From Straminergon stramineum (lineage: Eukaryota; Streptophyta; Bryopsida; Hypnales; Calliergonaceae), in contig OY987267.1 of assembly GCA_963920665.1 (NCBI GenBank), positions 5,952,001-6,016,000 on the forward strand: a stretch of 64,000 nucleotides of DNA, written 5' to 3'. Under the pieces are notes generated by a model. That model ran no database searches. It saw only the letters and a program-made list of their open reading frames with translations, and was not told the DNA's origin. The translations under genes were made by a program, and so were the position numbers. This document shows positions 23,501 to 37,429 of the stretch, in pieces; positions within the stretch are counted from its first letter, which is position 1; each line of letters begins with the position of its first letter.

Positions 23501-25451
23501 GTCGTGCGGACCGCGGGAAAAAAGCAAAGCCGTAACACTGGCTGATTTGCTACAGTAAGTTAGGCTCCCTGCCACATGGCTTGCTCTCCAGCTTGCTCCC
23601 AATGTGCCTTCGAAGTGACATTCCTTTGGGATTCAAATGGGATTTGATTTTCAGTTTTATAAACTAGGAGAGCTATCCTAAACGTCTTGGAAGTCACCCC
23701 GTCTTGTCTTGTCGTCACCTACTTTGCTATACTTTGCTACATTGCATTTGAATTTTTATTCAATTTAAGGTGGGTACCCCCAACACTGCCACTAATTGCG
23801 AGTGTGCTTAATTACTATTATTAGACTGGTCAAATTTTTATATTTTATTATTGAAAAGTGAGTGGAGGTTTCAACGCACCAAAGAACATGACATTTGGAT
23901 TCTGTATGCAAAAGTTCTGAAGGAATAAAATTTGGTTCTAAAGGCATTTCTTCCACATAGGTACATAATTGATTTTGGAGATGTACACACATTGAAGGTG
24001 GCGGTTTAGGGTCAATGGCACATTTCGAGGTGCCCACCAAATATATTTTTTGGAATGATGACAAGGCACAATTGCATACAACTAATCAAATAGGTGTACT
24101 TTTCTATTTAAAAAAATGAAGTTTAGGTCTCACCATTGCAAACCAAGGACCTAAGAAAGGATGATGTTCATGGCTCTTTTAGGATAACTTTAGTGTAAAA
24201 TAACATTCAAGGCAAGGAAAACCTTTGCTTGTGAATGTGAATGAGGACTCTTTTCATTGTAGAAAATCTTGTATCCAAGCTTTCCCACAAATTGTGGGCT
24301 ATTGAAAAACAAACTCTTTTTGGAAGAGTGAAATTGTATATTAAAGACACTTTAACCTTTTCCATTCAAGAATGCTATGAACATAATAGTACCTAAAATT
24401 GTCCAAATAAGAGATTGAACATGGTTTCTATAATTGAATTGTAAATTTTTTTCTTAGGCCTTGTTGATAGTTAGAAGAGGGGATTCTAGGATCTCTTAGT
24501 ATGCATTTTTTAGACATTGTTTCAATAAACTAGGAATTTTCAAAAGTGTGAATAATTTTCAAAATATGGGTGTATAATTGAATTTTTTTGAAATGATACA
24601 TAGAATGTGCAAGGACAAAGTAAAATAAAGTTCAATGTTTAAACCTAATTGTGAATTGTTTCTAAAACCATCCCTACAAATTCTTGCCTAAAATATACAA
24701 CCTCTATTCATATGAATCTAGGGCCAATGTTGGATATGGACAATTTTCTTAGTTTTTGCATATGGTGTTCTCAATAATGAGCAAACTATGAATTTTCAAA
24801 GAGTGATTATACATCATATAATTTTATTTCATCATTATTCAAATAAGTGATTTGTAAGAATAAAATACTCAAAAATTCTATCACAATCAAAGATGCTTTC
24901 ATGAGAGACTTCATACATGCAATATAGGAGGTTCAAGAGTACTCTACCCTCATGAATGGAACCCCAGTACTTCAACCTTCAAACAATTCAGAACTCGTTC
25001 ATAATGAGTCCAAATACTGGTAATACATATTCTCAATTTTTTTGGAATCCACTCCACAATGGGGACATCTACACACACAATTCTAATAATAAGAACCACT
25101 CCAAAATGGGGGCATCTACACACACGAAATTCTAAAATAGAAACCACTCAAAACAGCTGGAAGCCGAGGCAATGGGTTCCTCAACTGTCACAACCTGACC
25201 ACCCAACAATGAAATCTTCCAAAGCTGTCAAAACCTAATAACAAAACCTTTGCACCCAACCACTCATTTAACTGTGTGCATAAATTCTTGTCATTTGCAG
25301 AGGCTCAAATTGATTTACAGATAGATGCAATCGACGTATAATGCTACTGTGCAGGCGATCCCCTAATCATTCATAAATTACAATGCTATCAATGAAGGGT
25401 GCTCCACCTCTAGGAGTGCTCCAGCTGATTGGTTAAAAATAATTTCGTATT
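20511..25451. other. AT-rich intergenic DNA
   Basis: Only short ORFs occur, none with recognisable family features. A less AT-rich patch at about 23440-23610 contains an imperfect inverted repeat with GGTCCG and CGGACC at its ends. A 47-bp tandem duplication lies at 25049-25143. The last few hundred bases next to 25452 are probably the LETM1-like 3' untranslated region. Confidence 0.5.
25049..25143 (+). repeat. Two tandem units of 47-48 bp
   Basis: Units begin at 25049 and 25096, each starting CCACTCCAMAATGGGGRCATC and continuing with CTACACACAC. A partial third start (CCACTCA) lies at 25144. Confidence 0.8.
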
Positions 25452-28400
25452 TCAACTTTCATCCACCTTGCTTCCAGAAGAACTCTTGTTTAACTGCCTC
25501 AAGGCTCTCTCTTCGATGTCAGAACCCTCATTTTCAGACTCTAATTCTTTAAGTTGTTCCAACCGTCGTATAACATCTAAGCGCTCCCGGCCATACGCAC
25601 TAGGAATCTGTAGCATGGATATCAACGAAAATGCAATCAGATGGCAAGAATCGAAATGCCAGAAAATACAGTAACCAAATACACTAATATTCCTTCTCAC
25701 TTAACTTCAAGAACACCACTTGCGCTGCAAGGTCAACTACGAAAGAATTCTCAAATAAAAAGAACATGCACAGTTCGCTCTCAAAACGATTATTAAAACT
25801 AAATTAACCTGAGAGTATCTAAAAGCTATGAAATATGCAGGCATTGAATATAGTGTATCATCCGATAAAACGGAAACAAAAACTTCGGGCTCCGCCTCAC
25901 TCCAAACAGCATGATGTACGAACCATTCATTCCACAAAATCAGATCACAGGTCTACGTATAGTAGAGAAATTACAAGGTAAAGGGTCACAAACCAGGGCA
26001 GGGACGTATTTTTGAATAGCAGCAAGAATAGCAGCGTGCCCAACAGCCGTGACCTGTGGCAGGCGATGAGAAATCATTCAGGAACTGAGGATATTATAAT
26101 TTTAACCTATCGTGTTGTAGATTAGAGTTCAATAATATAAGAGAATCTTTTAATAGAGTGAATTAGCCGTTTCATGGGCAACGGTACAGAACACCCCCCC
26201 AGAAAAAACACCCGCGAAGTAGGGCGACAGATATGGCGTCTTACAGGCAATAACATCAAAAACCCAATGGGGACTACTGAGGCCAGGTCAGTGAATGTTC
26301 TTTTCAGTATCTTTTGCTCCCGATCGGTTAGTACTTGACCAGCAACACTTCGTTTCAAGAGCAACACTGCAACACCCACATCACTTCCCAGAAGAACAGT
26401 TCCCCTCCATGCATCCTAATCCAAGTCAGAAAACGCAAATGTTTAGTAGACAGAATGTAGCAGCTGAATACAGCTTCTTACCCCAACCATGTAAGAGGAA
26501 AGATAAACGGATGGTTTTAGGCCTTAAGTAAAAAACCCGACGTTGAACACTTATCCACACATCATTTAAAAAATAAAGGTAAATCCTGTTTGAAGCCGTC
26601 GAATAAATTCGTTACATTGAATACGCAAGGTAATGTGGAGCGCATATATCTTTAAGAGTTCAGAAAACTTCAACCCACTGTAGTAACTCCCATCAAGCAA
26701 TGCAAGACACTCAAAAGCATAGCATCAGCCACAGTTGCCCGTCCGCTAAGATTGAATCCACAACAGAACCCCATCCAGCACATAAAAATGTAGCATGTAG
26801 GGAACTTACAGTACTAGCATCTTTAAGCTTCTCAATAGACTTGCCGAAAACATCTCCATACGCCCCAGTTGCTTCTGAATCATCATAATCATCCTCACTG
26901 AACCTAGTCGTCAGGCTGGTACTTGACATACGCGCCAAATCTCCGCTTGATGATGGCTGGCAGAACCAACAAGTCAGAAAGATAGCAAGGATAGATAAGA
27001 CGACCAAGCATTCATGACAGTTTGTTTTGGACCGTTACAAATTTAAAAGCATTGAATATTCTATGTCATCGGACAGAAAGAGAAAACTCACTCTTTCTGA
27101 TTCTGCTTGCACAGCAGCTTGTTGTATGCGATACTCTAACGTAGCCAATTCACCCCTTAACTGCTCAATGGTTTCCGCTTCTTTCAGAACTGTAGATGCT
27201 CCGTTTAGTGCAAGATCTACTCTTTCATAATCACCTGTGCCGGTCTGCGTACAAAGCAAAACGTCTTGCTCAAGTCTCCAAGGGTTCTATCAGGGATGGA
27301 TAGAATTGAAATCAAAATGCGATTGCATATCTTTAAGGAGATCCAAAATTTGGATAGGAGACATTTGCAGTCTGAAAATAAGCAATATTTTTATCCATTT
27401 GACATGTTTTCATCCCAGTGGAAGAAAATAATGTTTGGTGATGAAAGATTGCATTTCATACCCATACTTGATATTCAGAACATTCTTGAACCATGCTTCA
27501 GTAATCCGTTCTTCAACGGCTCTGAATATGGAATCATTTTGTCTACAGTACCATTAAAAACTATTGAATTCAAGATTTCCTACTCTCCTCTCTTGCCACA
27601 CACCAATGACTCAACAATAGTAAGGGACCTAGCACGGTGGAGTAAAGAATGTTACATAATCTATTGAATAATTTGGCTATATGCCAAGCGAAAAAAACCA
27701 ATTCATGATAGGAATTTGATATCAGGTTGTGTGAACTCTAATACTTTGAAGTAGGAAAATATCAAACAAATCCATCGACTAACTAACTATTCTCAAAAGA
27801 CACAAATCAGTAGCAGGTGGTGCAAAGTAGGCTTACTTCATCTTTAGATGTATAACCGTCAACATCGTCCCTTTCCTTCTTAAGATTTGAGAACGGGAAC
27901 ATGAAATTCACCAACTCTCGACCTAGATTCGTGGCTCCTTGGAGAAAAGGAATTTCCCTGAGTACACATTGGAAGCAAAGAATCAACCACAAAGTTAGCT
28001 GCAAGGGGGGTTTAGACGTTGCAGTTCCTTAAACATCAATTGCGTACTCTGATCAAATGACCAAACTGGTCACCCTGGGCGTTTAGAGATTAATCATATA
28101 AATGAACCTCAACGCCAGTGCTTTACTTCCAGGTTCCTAGTACAAGACGTAGAAAACTAAACACTTATTTATTTAACTGCAAAAAGGCATACAACAGTGT
28201 GGCTTGTACAGTAAGTCAACATGTAGGACAGAAAAAGTAACAGATACTCCTTATTAACAGTCATGATTTTAGAATAGTAAAACTTGGTGAGTCTCAGCAT
28301 AGGGGTCTAACCTTTTTTTTGACTGCAAACTTGTACTTCGGTAGCCAAGCTCTTCATCAGCGCTTCTCTCTGTGTTCCTTTCCAAGAATTTGCCATCCTG

Positions 28401-31400
28401 CACCAGGAAAAAAATTGCATGGAATTTCATTGGGGTTCAGACAACGCAGGAGAACGAGATTGAGAAAACCACTTACATATGAGCTGACTGAATGGAAGCT
28501 TGGTGTGTGGCTCGTTGATTATTCAGGCATGCCCCATAGAGGGAGCCGAGATGACTTCTATTCTCACCTCTCCTCTGTTTTCTCGCTTCAAAAATATTCT
28601 TACTGAAATTTCTAGGAATTTTCCTTACATAGAGCCCGAGGATAGCAGATACGTTCCATAAATCGGCAGGGACCTACCTTCACTATCAGGCTCATTCTTA
28701 AAAGACCAGCTTCTTCTTTTAAAGAGGCCTCCAGTAACTCAACTTCTCTCTTCAATGCCCATATCCTCCTTAAATCAACCCGAATACCAGACAGGGTTTC
28801 TCTTCCAGAACTCCCATTAGATTCAGACTCTTTAAGCAACATTTCCAGTTTGTGAATAGCGAGCTCGACACTCTGTAGCTCCTGCAGCAAAGGATCTCAT
28901 GATGATGAGGACAATATACCAGTAGAATAGAAAATGAGCCTTCAAATACCAGTAGTCATTCCACCCTATAAAAGATACTTTACCTCCTATATTCCAGTTC
29001 GCATAATAGTATTGGAACATGCCGTTGAGTTAACTAACTGCATCCTATTGACCCTTGAAACGTTCCAGTGTCCTCGGAAATAATCAAATTAGACATTGAT
29101 CTTTACAGAGATGCACAACTCAGATGAAGGATTTCCAGAATCGTGAACTATAACTTAAAACGTTAATGCACAACCAATAAGAGGAAAGAGAGTACTTTAT
29201 CAAACAGCTTGAGCTGCCGCTCCATTTCCTGCAGTCCCAGCTGATCGGCTGGAAGTTTACTCGTGTTTAGCGGTGTAACACTAGGAACATTCCAGCTCCG
29301 CAATAAGTCATCCTCGACGCGCTTTGCAATTGCTTCCCTTTCCTGTCTCTGACTACCAGTATTGAAAACATCCCCTTTTTGAGCACCACTCCCATTCCTG
29401 TCACAAGGTCGTACTCATAGAAGTAAGGCTCAGTGCAACTCGATCTCCTCAGACTTAACAGTCTAAAGCAATTGTCCGTGTTATAATGAAAGAAAGACCA
29501 ACAGCACAATAATCATTCAATTGTAAAATTCAAGGGAAAACAAAATGACCTGGAACAGAAGACACGAAACTCACCTAATAGGAGTTCCATCGTTGATTTC
29601 GAGATTGTACGCTTTAAAGCACTCCGCCAAGCGCTGCTGACTGTTGCACAGCCTCAGTAAAATTAATAATAAGATTCATGAAATTAGGTGCTTGTGAAAG
29701 AAACAATTTCATCCAACATTTACACTGGGGTTACAGGACCCTGCTCATGGCTGAGGAGGAGGATATCACTAAAATCATCTTCACAGAGCTAACGTACTGA
29801 CACCAATTTTTCAAAGAAAAGTTACCCTTTTTCTATGAACGCAGTTGCACGAAAACCTTGTGATTTCCGGACCCAGGTACTGTAACGACGAAAGCTTCCC
29901 ACCCATAACGAGCATGTTTGAACTGCTACTCCAAGAGCCATCTGTTTTTCAGCTTTGCTAACTCCTGATTTCACCTTTTTGTGCTCATCACGAGATTTAG
30001 CTGGTGGGTTTCCTGGATAAAAAGAAAGCCATTCCATCTCTTCACACACCACCTGCAATAAAAGATGATCAACTATATCAAAATTATCAGCAAAACTAAA
30101 TCGAAGAAGAAAAAAATCCCAGCAAAGGAATCCAAGAACTGACACCAAGTAGACAGGAAGGAAACAATACAAGACAGGACCTGGAATGAAACTCACCTCT
30201 TGTTCAAAATTGAGAGACAGGCGCATCAATTTAATACTTAACAACGCCAATTAATACATATATAAGGGTCCGAGTTTAAAATTTCTAAACAGAAAAATAA
30301 TTTGACAATTCCATAGGTCATCTTCTCACCTCCACAAAAAGCTGATAAGAGGATACCCTTGCAAGTTGCGGGTAAAACAACACACTACCACCATCTAAAT
30401 ACCTGTAGGAACCAAAACACATAAAAAATACATCAGGTTATATATTCATCGCCTCTTAATTCTAAACTGTCATTGACATATTTCAAGAACAAGACTAAAT
30501 GGCAAGTATTTCGTGACTAAAGATACCTTAGTAGGCTTGCAAGTGACTCCTCGGAATCCCCTACCCCTCGGCTCGCTAAGTAGGCCCGGGTGCTTCTTCC
30601 CAAAGCAACAAAGAATCCAAACAGACCCAAGTCCTTCTGTAGATCCTGCATGCCCTTTCTGGGATAAGAAAAGATAGAATATAACCGCCCTAGAGATATC
30701 TGAACCAGAAGCGCTACATAACTTATCCATTTTCATCAATGCAAATTACTAACGTGCCAAAGAGCCTGTGTCACTACGCCATATACGGTTAAAAGACAGA
30801 ACCACACGATAGAAAAGATCCAACTCAGTTTACATTTTATCGTTGCAATCTGTCTGAAAAGATATATTAAGCACAGATTGAAGCAGATGAGTAAAGAGAA
30901 TGACGGTTGCAGAAAATTTACCTCACTACCGTCAGTCACGTGCAGTTTTGAATTTACACCTTCCCTAACTAAAGCTGCACACAGCAGCTGCTGTACGAGG
31001 TTGATCCAGAAAGTCCCTTCACTTCCATCACCCTGCCAGATTCTCACGTCTGCTGCTCTAGGTCCAAAATTGTCAAGAAACTGCCGCTTGAATCCCACGC
31101 TACACGAAAACATGTACACTTCTTCTATTGGCATATACTCAGGCAGCTTCAGCATTTGCCTGTTAATCTCCTCCGGAAGCAGCGATGTAAATAGAGGACA
31201 AGACACTGCTGTCGCACCTAGCTTCGTAATGGCTGCACTGCTGCTGAGAGAAAGCGTGAGAAGTGCCACATCACTTGCATTGCTTGGGCTTGTAGAAATC
31301 CCTTCCCATCCTCTGCTTGCGAATGAAGGAGTGCTTTTGTGAGGAGAACAGGAGATGTCTATGAGTTGTAACAAAAAAATTTAACCTACTACGTGAAAGA

Positions 31401-33102
31401 ACCATACGTGAAAGAACTGTGGAAAGCCTGAAGGGGCACCACAAATGGGCCTGATAGCTAAGTGCTACTTCTTATCAGATCAAAGATGAAGACATCGTTC
31501 CTTCTTGACTTAGCAAGTGCGGCATAGAAAACTTAGCAAAAGGTTTTGAACACATAACGAGAGAATGCCAGATATCATAGGAAAAGAGATCATGGATCTG
31601 CAACATGGTTTTTTCCAGCATGTGTTTTCAAGCAATAGGAGAAATGCATACGTAGATGTCACAGCAGTAAAACGCTTGTCTTTCTCCAGGACACTGACAA
31701 AGCTGGCCACTGCCTGAGGGTGCTGCTGGAGCCACAACCAATCATCTGCCGAGGGGTCCCTCGTAGACAACTCGAGCCGAATTGAGTCTCTAAGTGGCGC
31801 AGATTGCCGCATTAGGCTGCACAAAATATGGTATCTCGAATTAGGGTATGAGCAGAATGAAGATGAAACAACAGGGCAAGAGAATACGAAGCAATACATA
31901 GCCGACTAAAATTGCAGTCCTGCTCGAGGGTCGAATCGCATTTAATTTGTCCAACACGCTAGGCCCGTTAGTAATCATCAATGCCTAACCAGTTCATCTG
32001 TGTGTATCAAATCTCCATAGCGTGTCCTCCATGCAGGAACACCTTAGTAGACAGCGCTAGTGGGAAATATTAGTTCGAAAGATTCTGGCGTTCTAGGGCA
32101 ACACGACATGTAGACATACTAAAAGGTAGACATGAAGGACTTACCTACGCTGTACCAGCACATTAGCATCCCTATCTCGTCCTTCACCACGCGCTGCAAT
32201 CTCTTGAACCGCTTGAAGCAGCGAATGTACAGCAGCCTACGAATCAAGAAACAAGCGAAAGTGGCTAATGAGATTGACGACATCCAAAATCCAAAGCTCT
32301 CTTGTATAAGCGATCCTCTTCGAAGATACTTATCTACGGACTTCGAAACGCAATCTTCGATAGAAATCCGCAAAATCAAAAACTACATACAAAAGTATTA
32401 TCATTTGACAAATGGCAACCTATCAGGAGAGCAATCGGCTCTGGCACATTTCCTACGCAACTGATGCACCAAGAATAAGAACCTTGAATCAACTAAGCTA
32501 GTTGAGCTTTAGCGTCAACTGGACCTACAAGACCTAGACGAAGAAAATTAACACTCCATTAAATTGATCAATTGATCTTCAAGTAATTTTCTTGACTTCA
32601 AACACTTCCGTAAATGAATGATTGCCTGGTACGCGAGCGCCCTCATCCAGGCATTCTTGTCAATGCCGAGCCACTTCTGAGCAAACCAAGGACCGCGCGT
32701 AAGAGACTCCTGTTCCTCCATTGCGGATTGAAACACAGCAGCAGCCTCATGAAGCGCATGGAGAAGGTTTTGCCCCTGCTCCCCGCCACCGCTCGGCTTC
32801 GCTTCATCCGATCTTAATCCCTTTGCCTCTGTCCAGCTATTCTCGTTCCTAACTACATTCCCATTTTCCGAGTTCCTATCTTCGAACGCTTTCGTGCCCA
32901 AAACTCCAGCTCGCGCTGGAAACACCCTAAGTTTCTCAATCCTCGTTACTCCAATAAACTGCGAGCTCGCTTTCCAATTCTTATTAAACCCTGGCCGGCT
33001 CCAAAAAGCAGCCTGACAATCCATGCCATGATGCCCCTTGCAACAACTCTCCAGCAGCAGCCGTCCCGTGACGCTGCTACACACAGACGCCGAATGCATC
33101 AT
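25452..33102 (-). CDS. LETM1-like protein, plant long form, probably organelle-targeted (17 exons)
   Basis: Exons, in order of translation: 33102-32626, 32236-32145, 31816-31652, 31333-30922, 30645-30527, 30402-30330, 30052-29826, 29640-29575, 29397-29196, 28881-28678, 28397-28312, 27957-27837, 27244-27092, 26956-26810, 26415-26245, 26053-25994, 25607-25452. All phases agree and give 976 residues. The first 60 residues are Ser/Arg/Lys-rich with few acids, like a plastid or mitochondrial presequence. The middle includes predicted coiled coils (residues about 611-680 and 755-800). Residues about 875-930 hold the LETM1 signature region: LTDREQKILKRTFTDLASVVP followed by PIGFLMLLPV and VGHAAILAAIQKYVP. 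LETM1 proteins are inner-membrane K+/H+ or Ca2+/H+ exchange factors. The long plant paralogues are less characterised, so transport function here is inferred. The fourth exon start (31333) has several in-phase alternatives. The first intron appears to use a GC donor. Confidence 0.92.
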
Positions 33103-35005
33103 CGCCACGAACGTAACAAAATCCTCCTTCCTGCCCGCTGATCACACATGGAGATGTCCAATTCTCCAACGCCCCTACTCTGCCGGAAAAAATTGTCCAA
33201 AAGCAAATACGAACGGTGAACCTGGCTCCGAAAGTATGTAGGCGTCAGTACTCTCCACCACCGCGGTCAGGTTCCTATAGAAAAATTTCAGGATAAGTTC
33301 GGGTAGTAAGATTTCGGAATTCACACTTGTAGTGGGAACAATTGCGAGAGCTGGGTATGGCGAAGAGTTGAAGGTCGTGTTGCAATGAAACGATGAGCGA
33401 GCTTGGCAGGCACCACGAGCGCAACTGGAGTTGCCGCTCATCCTCATCACCGAATGTCCAAATCCATTGCCACTAGTTTAGTTTATAATTATATCTGGAT
33501 CCCTATCCTACTTCCATAATCCATAGTGCATGAACTTCTTTAATTTTTAAAGTAATCCCATTTTTGGAGGAGGATTGTCTAGTTAGTGCATGGGATACTC
33601 AAGTGATACTATTTTGAATTATTTTAAATCAGTATAGGTTGAAGTATTATTAAATAGTACCAATTAGAATCTTTATTTTGGATAAAATTTTGCATAGACT
33701 CATAGATTATGACCTCTTTGACTCCATCCTTCTAAAAATCGGCTAGTGCAGTGAGGGTTGCTATTATGTGAGCATAGGAATGTAAGCCCATAAGCCTATA
33801 ATACTACATATTTATGTTATAGTTGTATATACCATAGAAATCGTCTATGATTACAAGATATATATGCTATAAATACCCACATTATAGGTGTTTATAATAC
33901 ATATACCTTCTACAGTATATGGTATCTATATTATAGGTACCTATAATGTAAGCTCAATGCTCACAAGCATGCATTCTTGGGCTCACATACTAGCACCATT
34001 GCTAGTGAAGTGAAGTCCAATTTAATGGGGGTCACATTGGTTCAAAATAAATACATTGGTACTAGTATTCATAAAAGAAAATTTGTAGTGACATTAATAA
34101 GTTGGTGACACTAGTTTTCTTGTCTTTCAATTAGGACAAATCATTGGAACTATTCTTATTCAAGGTAAAATATTTATAGATTTTGTTAAACTTTTCAACC
34201 TATGCAAAATTTAAAGAAGGAAATGCAATTATTTAGCCAAACTTCAACAAAAGTATGTTGTAAATTATCAAAACTTCAATCATAACTATTGTACCAAAAG
34301 AATAAAAATATTATGTAATTTTTTAGAATTAGTTACCTCAACCAAATTTTTAGAGTCACCATAGAAATAATGAAAATGGAATAAAAGCAAAAAAAATAAG
34401 TTTGGGTTTTGTCTTTCATTGGAACTTGATTCATTTGTTTTCTAAGAAAATAAAAAAGCAAGGTTGCCTATTCAATTCCCCATGCTAACTTTGCTTACAT
34501 GGTGGTCCTATTCATATTCCTCTACTTGTATTTTGATGGGGAAATCCAAGGCGTGTAATTGCAATTAAAAACTCTGGTTGCAATAAATGTGTCATGTCAG
34601 TCCTCAATGTGACCCTTGAAGGTTATTTGTTTCAAAATTTTAAAAAATTTAAAGATAATTTTTTAAAAATTGGATATAAGTGAAAAGTTATACTGTAGTG
34701 GCTTTTGCAAACCAAAGTAAATTCTATAGTATTATAAAAATGCTTGCTTCTTACTTCAATTGGTATTATAACATTATTCAGTAACGATTATGGCTATGCT
34801 TTAAAAAAAAGGTGGAATATTATATAGTTGTCAAGGGTTGATGATTCAAAAATAAATAAATAGAAAAAAAGAACATCCATACAAGAAAACAATGGTAAAT
34901 ATTGTAATGATTGTAACATTCTTATTCATAAGTGATTTTGATGTGTTTCTATAGAAATAAAAATATTTGTATTGTATTTCATTCCTAATTATAATATGAT
35001 TATTC
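33103..35005. other. Upstream of LETM1-like gene and AT-rich DNA
   Basis: 33103-33470 is less AT-rich and probably contains the promoter and 5' leader of the LETM1-like gene. A TTATAA motif on the minus strand near 33485 is a weak TATA candidate. From 33770 to 33965 there is a patch made of TATAGGTACCTATAA-like palindromic words, repeated near 37190-37330. No gene is seen. Confidence 0.45.
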
Positions 35006-36845
35006 TTAACCTTTAAAGGACTAGGGTATTTCTAGGCCCAAAGTTGCTTCAAAGTACTCATATCCAAAGCAAGGCTAAAATCCTCATCTATATTTATTCA
35101 TTAACATATTCAATTGTAGGATCCTTTAGTTAATTTGTTAAAGCACAAATTCCTACAATTTTAGATTTAGAAATTTTCCCAATTTGCAAGATCATAATGC
35201 TTCAATTTCAAAATGAAGTATTTTCAACTTTTCCCAAATGGCTAGGCTTCATCTCTCAATCATTTTTTTGAAAAATTTATATGTCCTACAGCTTGGAACT
35301 CCCCTACATATGTCAAGAAATAATTCAAATATACATATAAAATTTAAAAATAAAATAAAATTCCTATTCATGTTTGAAAAACATAGTAAGTTTAACCCCT
35401 AAACGACCAACATGCGTTTTGGGGCAAGATAGAAATTTTGAGCAGGTACATGTGACTAGAGATTTGCATGTTTTAGGCTGAAAATTTAATAGGAGGTAGG
35501 GACAAGAAATATATTTCATATGCACAAAATTTCATGACATTTGAAAATATGAATCAAAAGTTATGGCCTAATATGTTATTTTTTTTGTAAATGAGCAATC
35601 CCGGCAAATCAGAAAAAATCACTTTTTTCATAAACAAAAATTTGGATTTGGTTTTCTAGATTTATATATATGTGTGAAGCTTTGAATTATTCCATTTTGA
35701 TCAATGAGTCAAAAGTTATAAGGAGTTTTAGTTTGCGGACAATTATGGATTCTCTACACTAAAGTAAACTTTGAAGTCCTTTATCTTACTCAATTTCCAA
35801 TATTTTTGGAAAAAATACAATCATAGGATGTACAACATTTTGACCATTGAGATTGGCATTTTTCAATTCCATAACTAAATTCTTAACAATTTAGTATTTT
35901 GAATCATTTTTTATTTCTTTTTGCTTACTATTTTTTTCCTATATGTTGTACAATTTCAAATGATTTGAAATTTTTCAAGCATGTAGACAACTTTCTTGGA
36001 AGAATGAATTCAAAGAGTCACCGCCATTTTGAAAAAAAATTCATACAAATGTGATCTTGTGAAGTGCAGTTGCATGTTTATTTGTAGGGCCAAAAAAATA
36101 AATTTTGTCACTTCAAATGCTAATATCTTACAATCTACACAGTGGAAATTTCTGAAAAAATTTTCACATTTTTTCAAACTAGTGTAAGACAAGTTCCTAT
36201 GGTTACATGCATCCAAAAATATTTTTTTCTAAAATTTGGGGCTTGTCCTAGAAATGACAATGTCAGATTGTTTTCGGTGAAAACATAGTCAAAGACATTT
36301 AGGGGTTAAAGAGTTAAAGCATGATTGAAAATAATAATTTTTAATAATTTACTTATCAAATTGGAAAGTTCCAATCCCAAATATTGTAATGTTGTAAGAA
36401 ACAATCTACATCCCATGGTTTTATTTTTTTCCAAAATATTGAAAATTGAGTTTGGAAAAAGACCTCAAAGTTCATTTTTGAATATAAATTCTATAATTGC
36501 CTCCAAACTCAAACCCCTAATATCTTTCATCTCCTTAATCAAAATAGAATGATTCAAAACTTTTCAAGTATATAATAATATGCAAACCAAGCTCAAATTT
36601 TTGTTTTCAAAAAAGTTTTCTTCCCTAAGTTGCCAAGATTGCCTAGATTAAGAAAGAAGCTACATACCATGCCATAACTTTTTAGCCATGTAGTCAAATA
36701 TTATGAAAATTATTGCACCTTGAAGTTACTCCTTGACGACATGTTATGTGAAAATTTCAAAGAAAAAAATGAAAATTCCTTTCATAAATGGATGATTGAA
36801 AATGCTATCTTGCCAAAAAAATGTTACTTAGTCTTTTGGGGTTAA
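35006..36845. mobile_element. TTAA-bordered inverted-repeat element (1.84 kb) with a second element nested inside
   Basis: The left end is TTAACCTTTAAAGGACTAGG. The right end, read on the minus strand, is TTAACCCCAAAAGACTAAG. Another element of the same kind (35392-36309) lies inside it. There is no meaningful ORF. Its right terminal block (ACTTAG preceded by GCCAAAAAAATGTT) is similar to a solitary end at 55830-55863 (ACTTGG preceded by GCCAAAAAAACATT). Confidence 0.5.
35392..36309. mobile_element. TTAA-bordered inverted-repeat element (918 bp), nested
   Basis: The left end is TTAACCCCTAAACGACC and the right end, on the minus strand, is TTAACCCCTAAATGTC: 12 matching bases, TTAA included, then further partial match. 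The interior is AT-rich and non-coding. It is recognisably similar to the element at 59903-60830 (shared CAAAAGTTATGGC, GTGAAGCTTTG, TTCTTAACAATTTAGT and the order of blocks). Confidence 0.65.
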
Positions 36846-37189
36846 TTTTTGAATTCTTATTCTTATTTGGGGTTATAATTTTCTTATCCTTACTTTAAAA
36901 TTGCCTTACAATAGTAGGCAATGTTTTCAAGATTTATTTATTTTAACTCATATAATATTTCTTAGACATAGAAAAAATAATGAATATTTTATAGCTAAAT
37001 GAGGATCACAAATTTAAAATGGTCATATTTTTCTATTAGGAAACTAACTAAAAGCATCAAATGTAAGTTTACTGTTGAAATTTTTATCAAATTAAAGAGA
37101 ATGAGATGACTTTTTCAGTATCAAATTTTTTTAAACATTTATTTTTATACTATTTCTAGCCAAAAAATGCTCCAAAATAACCCTTTCCT

Positions 37190-37330
37190 TAAAGGAGGTG
37201 TTCATAACATATATACCTACATATAAGTATACTACAATATGGAAAGAGTCTATAATATAGGTATCTATAACATAGGCACCTATAACCATAGAAAGTGTCT
37301 ATTATAATATATACTCCTAGGCTCTTGGGT
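37190..37330. repeat. Palindromic TATAGGTACCTATA-type patch, second copy
   Basis: Words such as TATAATATAGGTATCTATAA and CATAGGCACCTATAACCATAG recur here and at about 33790-33950, together with CCATAGAAA and TCTAT. Both patches are followed within about 60 bp by TTGGGTTCA / TTGGGCTCA and CTCACAT. They may be copies of one short AT-rich element. Confidence 0.4.
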
Positions 37331-37429
37331 TCAAAACTTCTATACTCACATGTTGCACTCCCTAGAGCAAAATTTATGCCAAATAAGCTCAAGACAAGGG
37401 AAACTGGGTAGCAAAAAAAATTCACAAAA

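Noticed and set aside
30878..31342. 154-codon plus-strand open frame
   Set aside because: It is antisense to a LETM1-like exon and has no family features.
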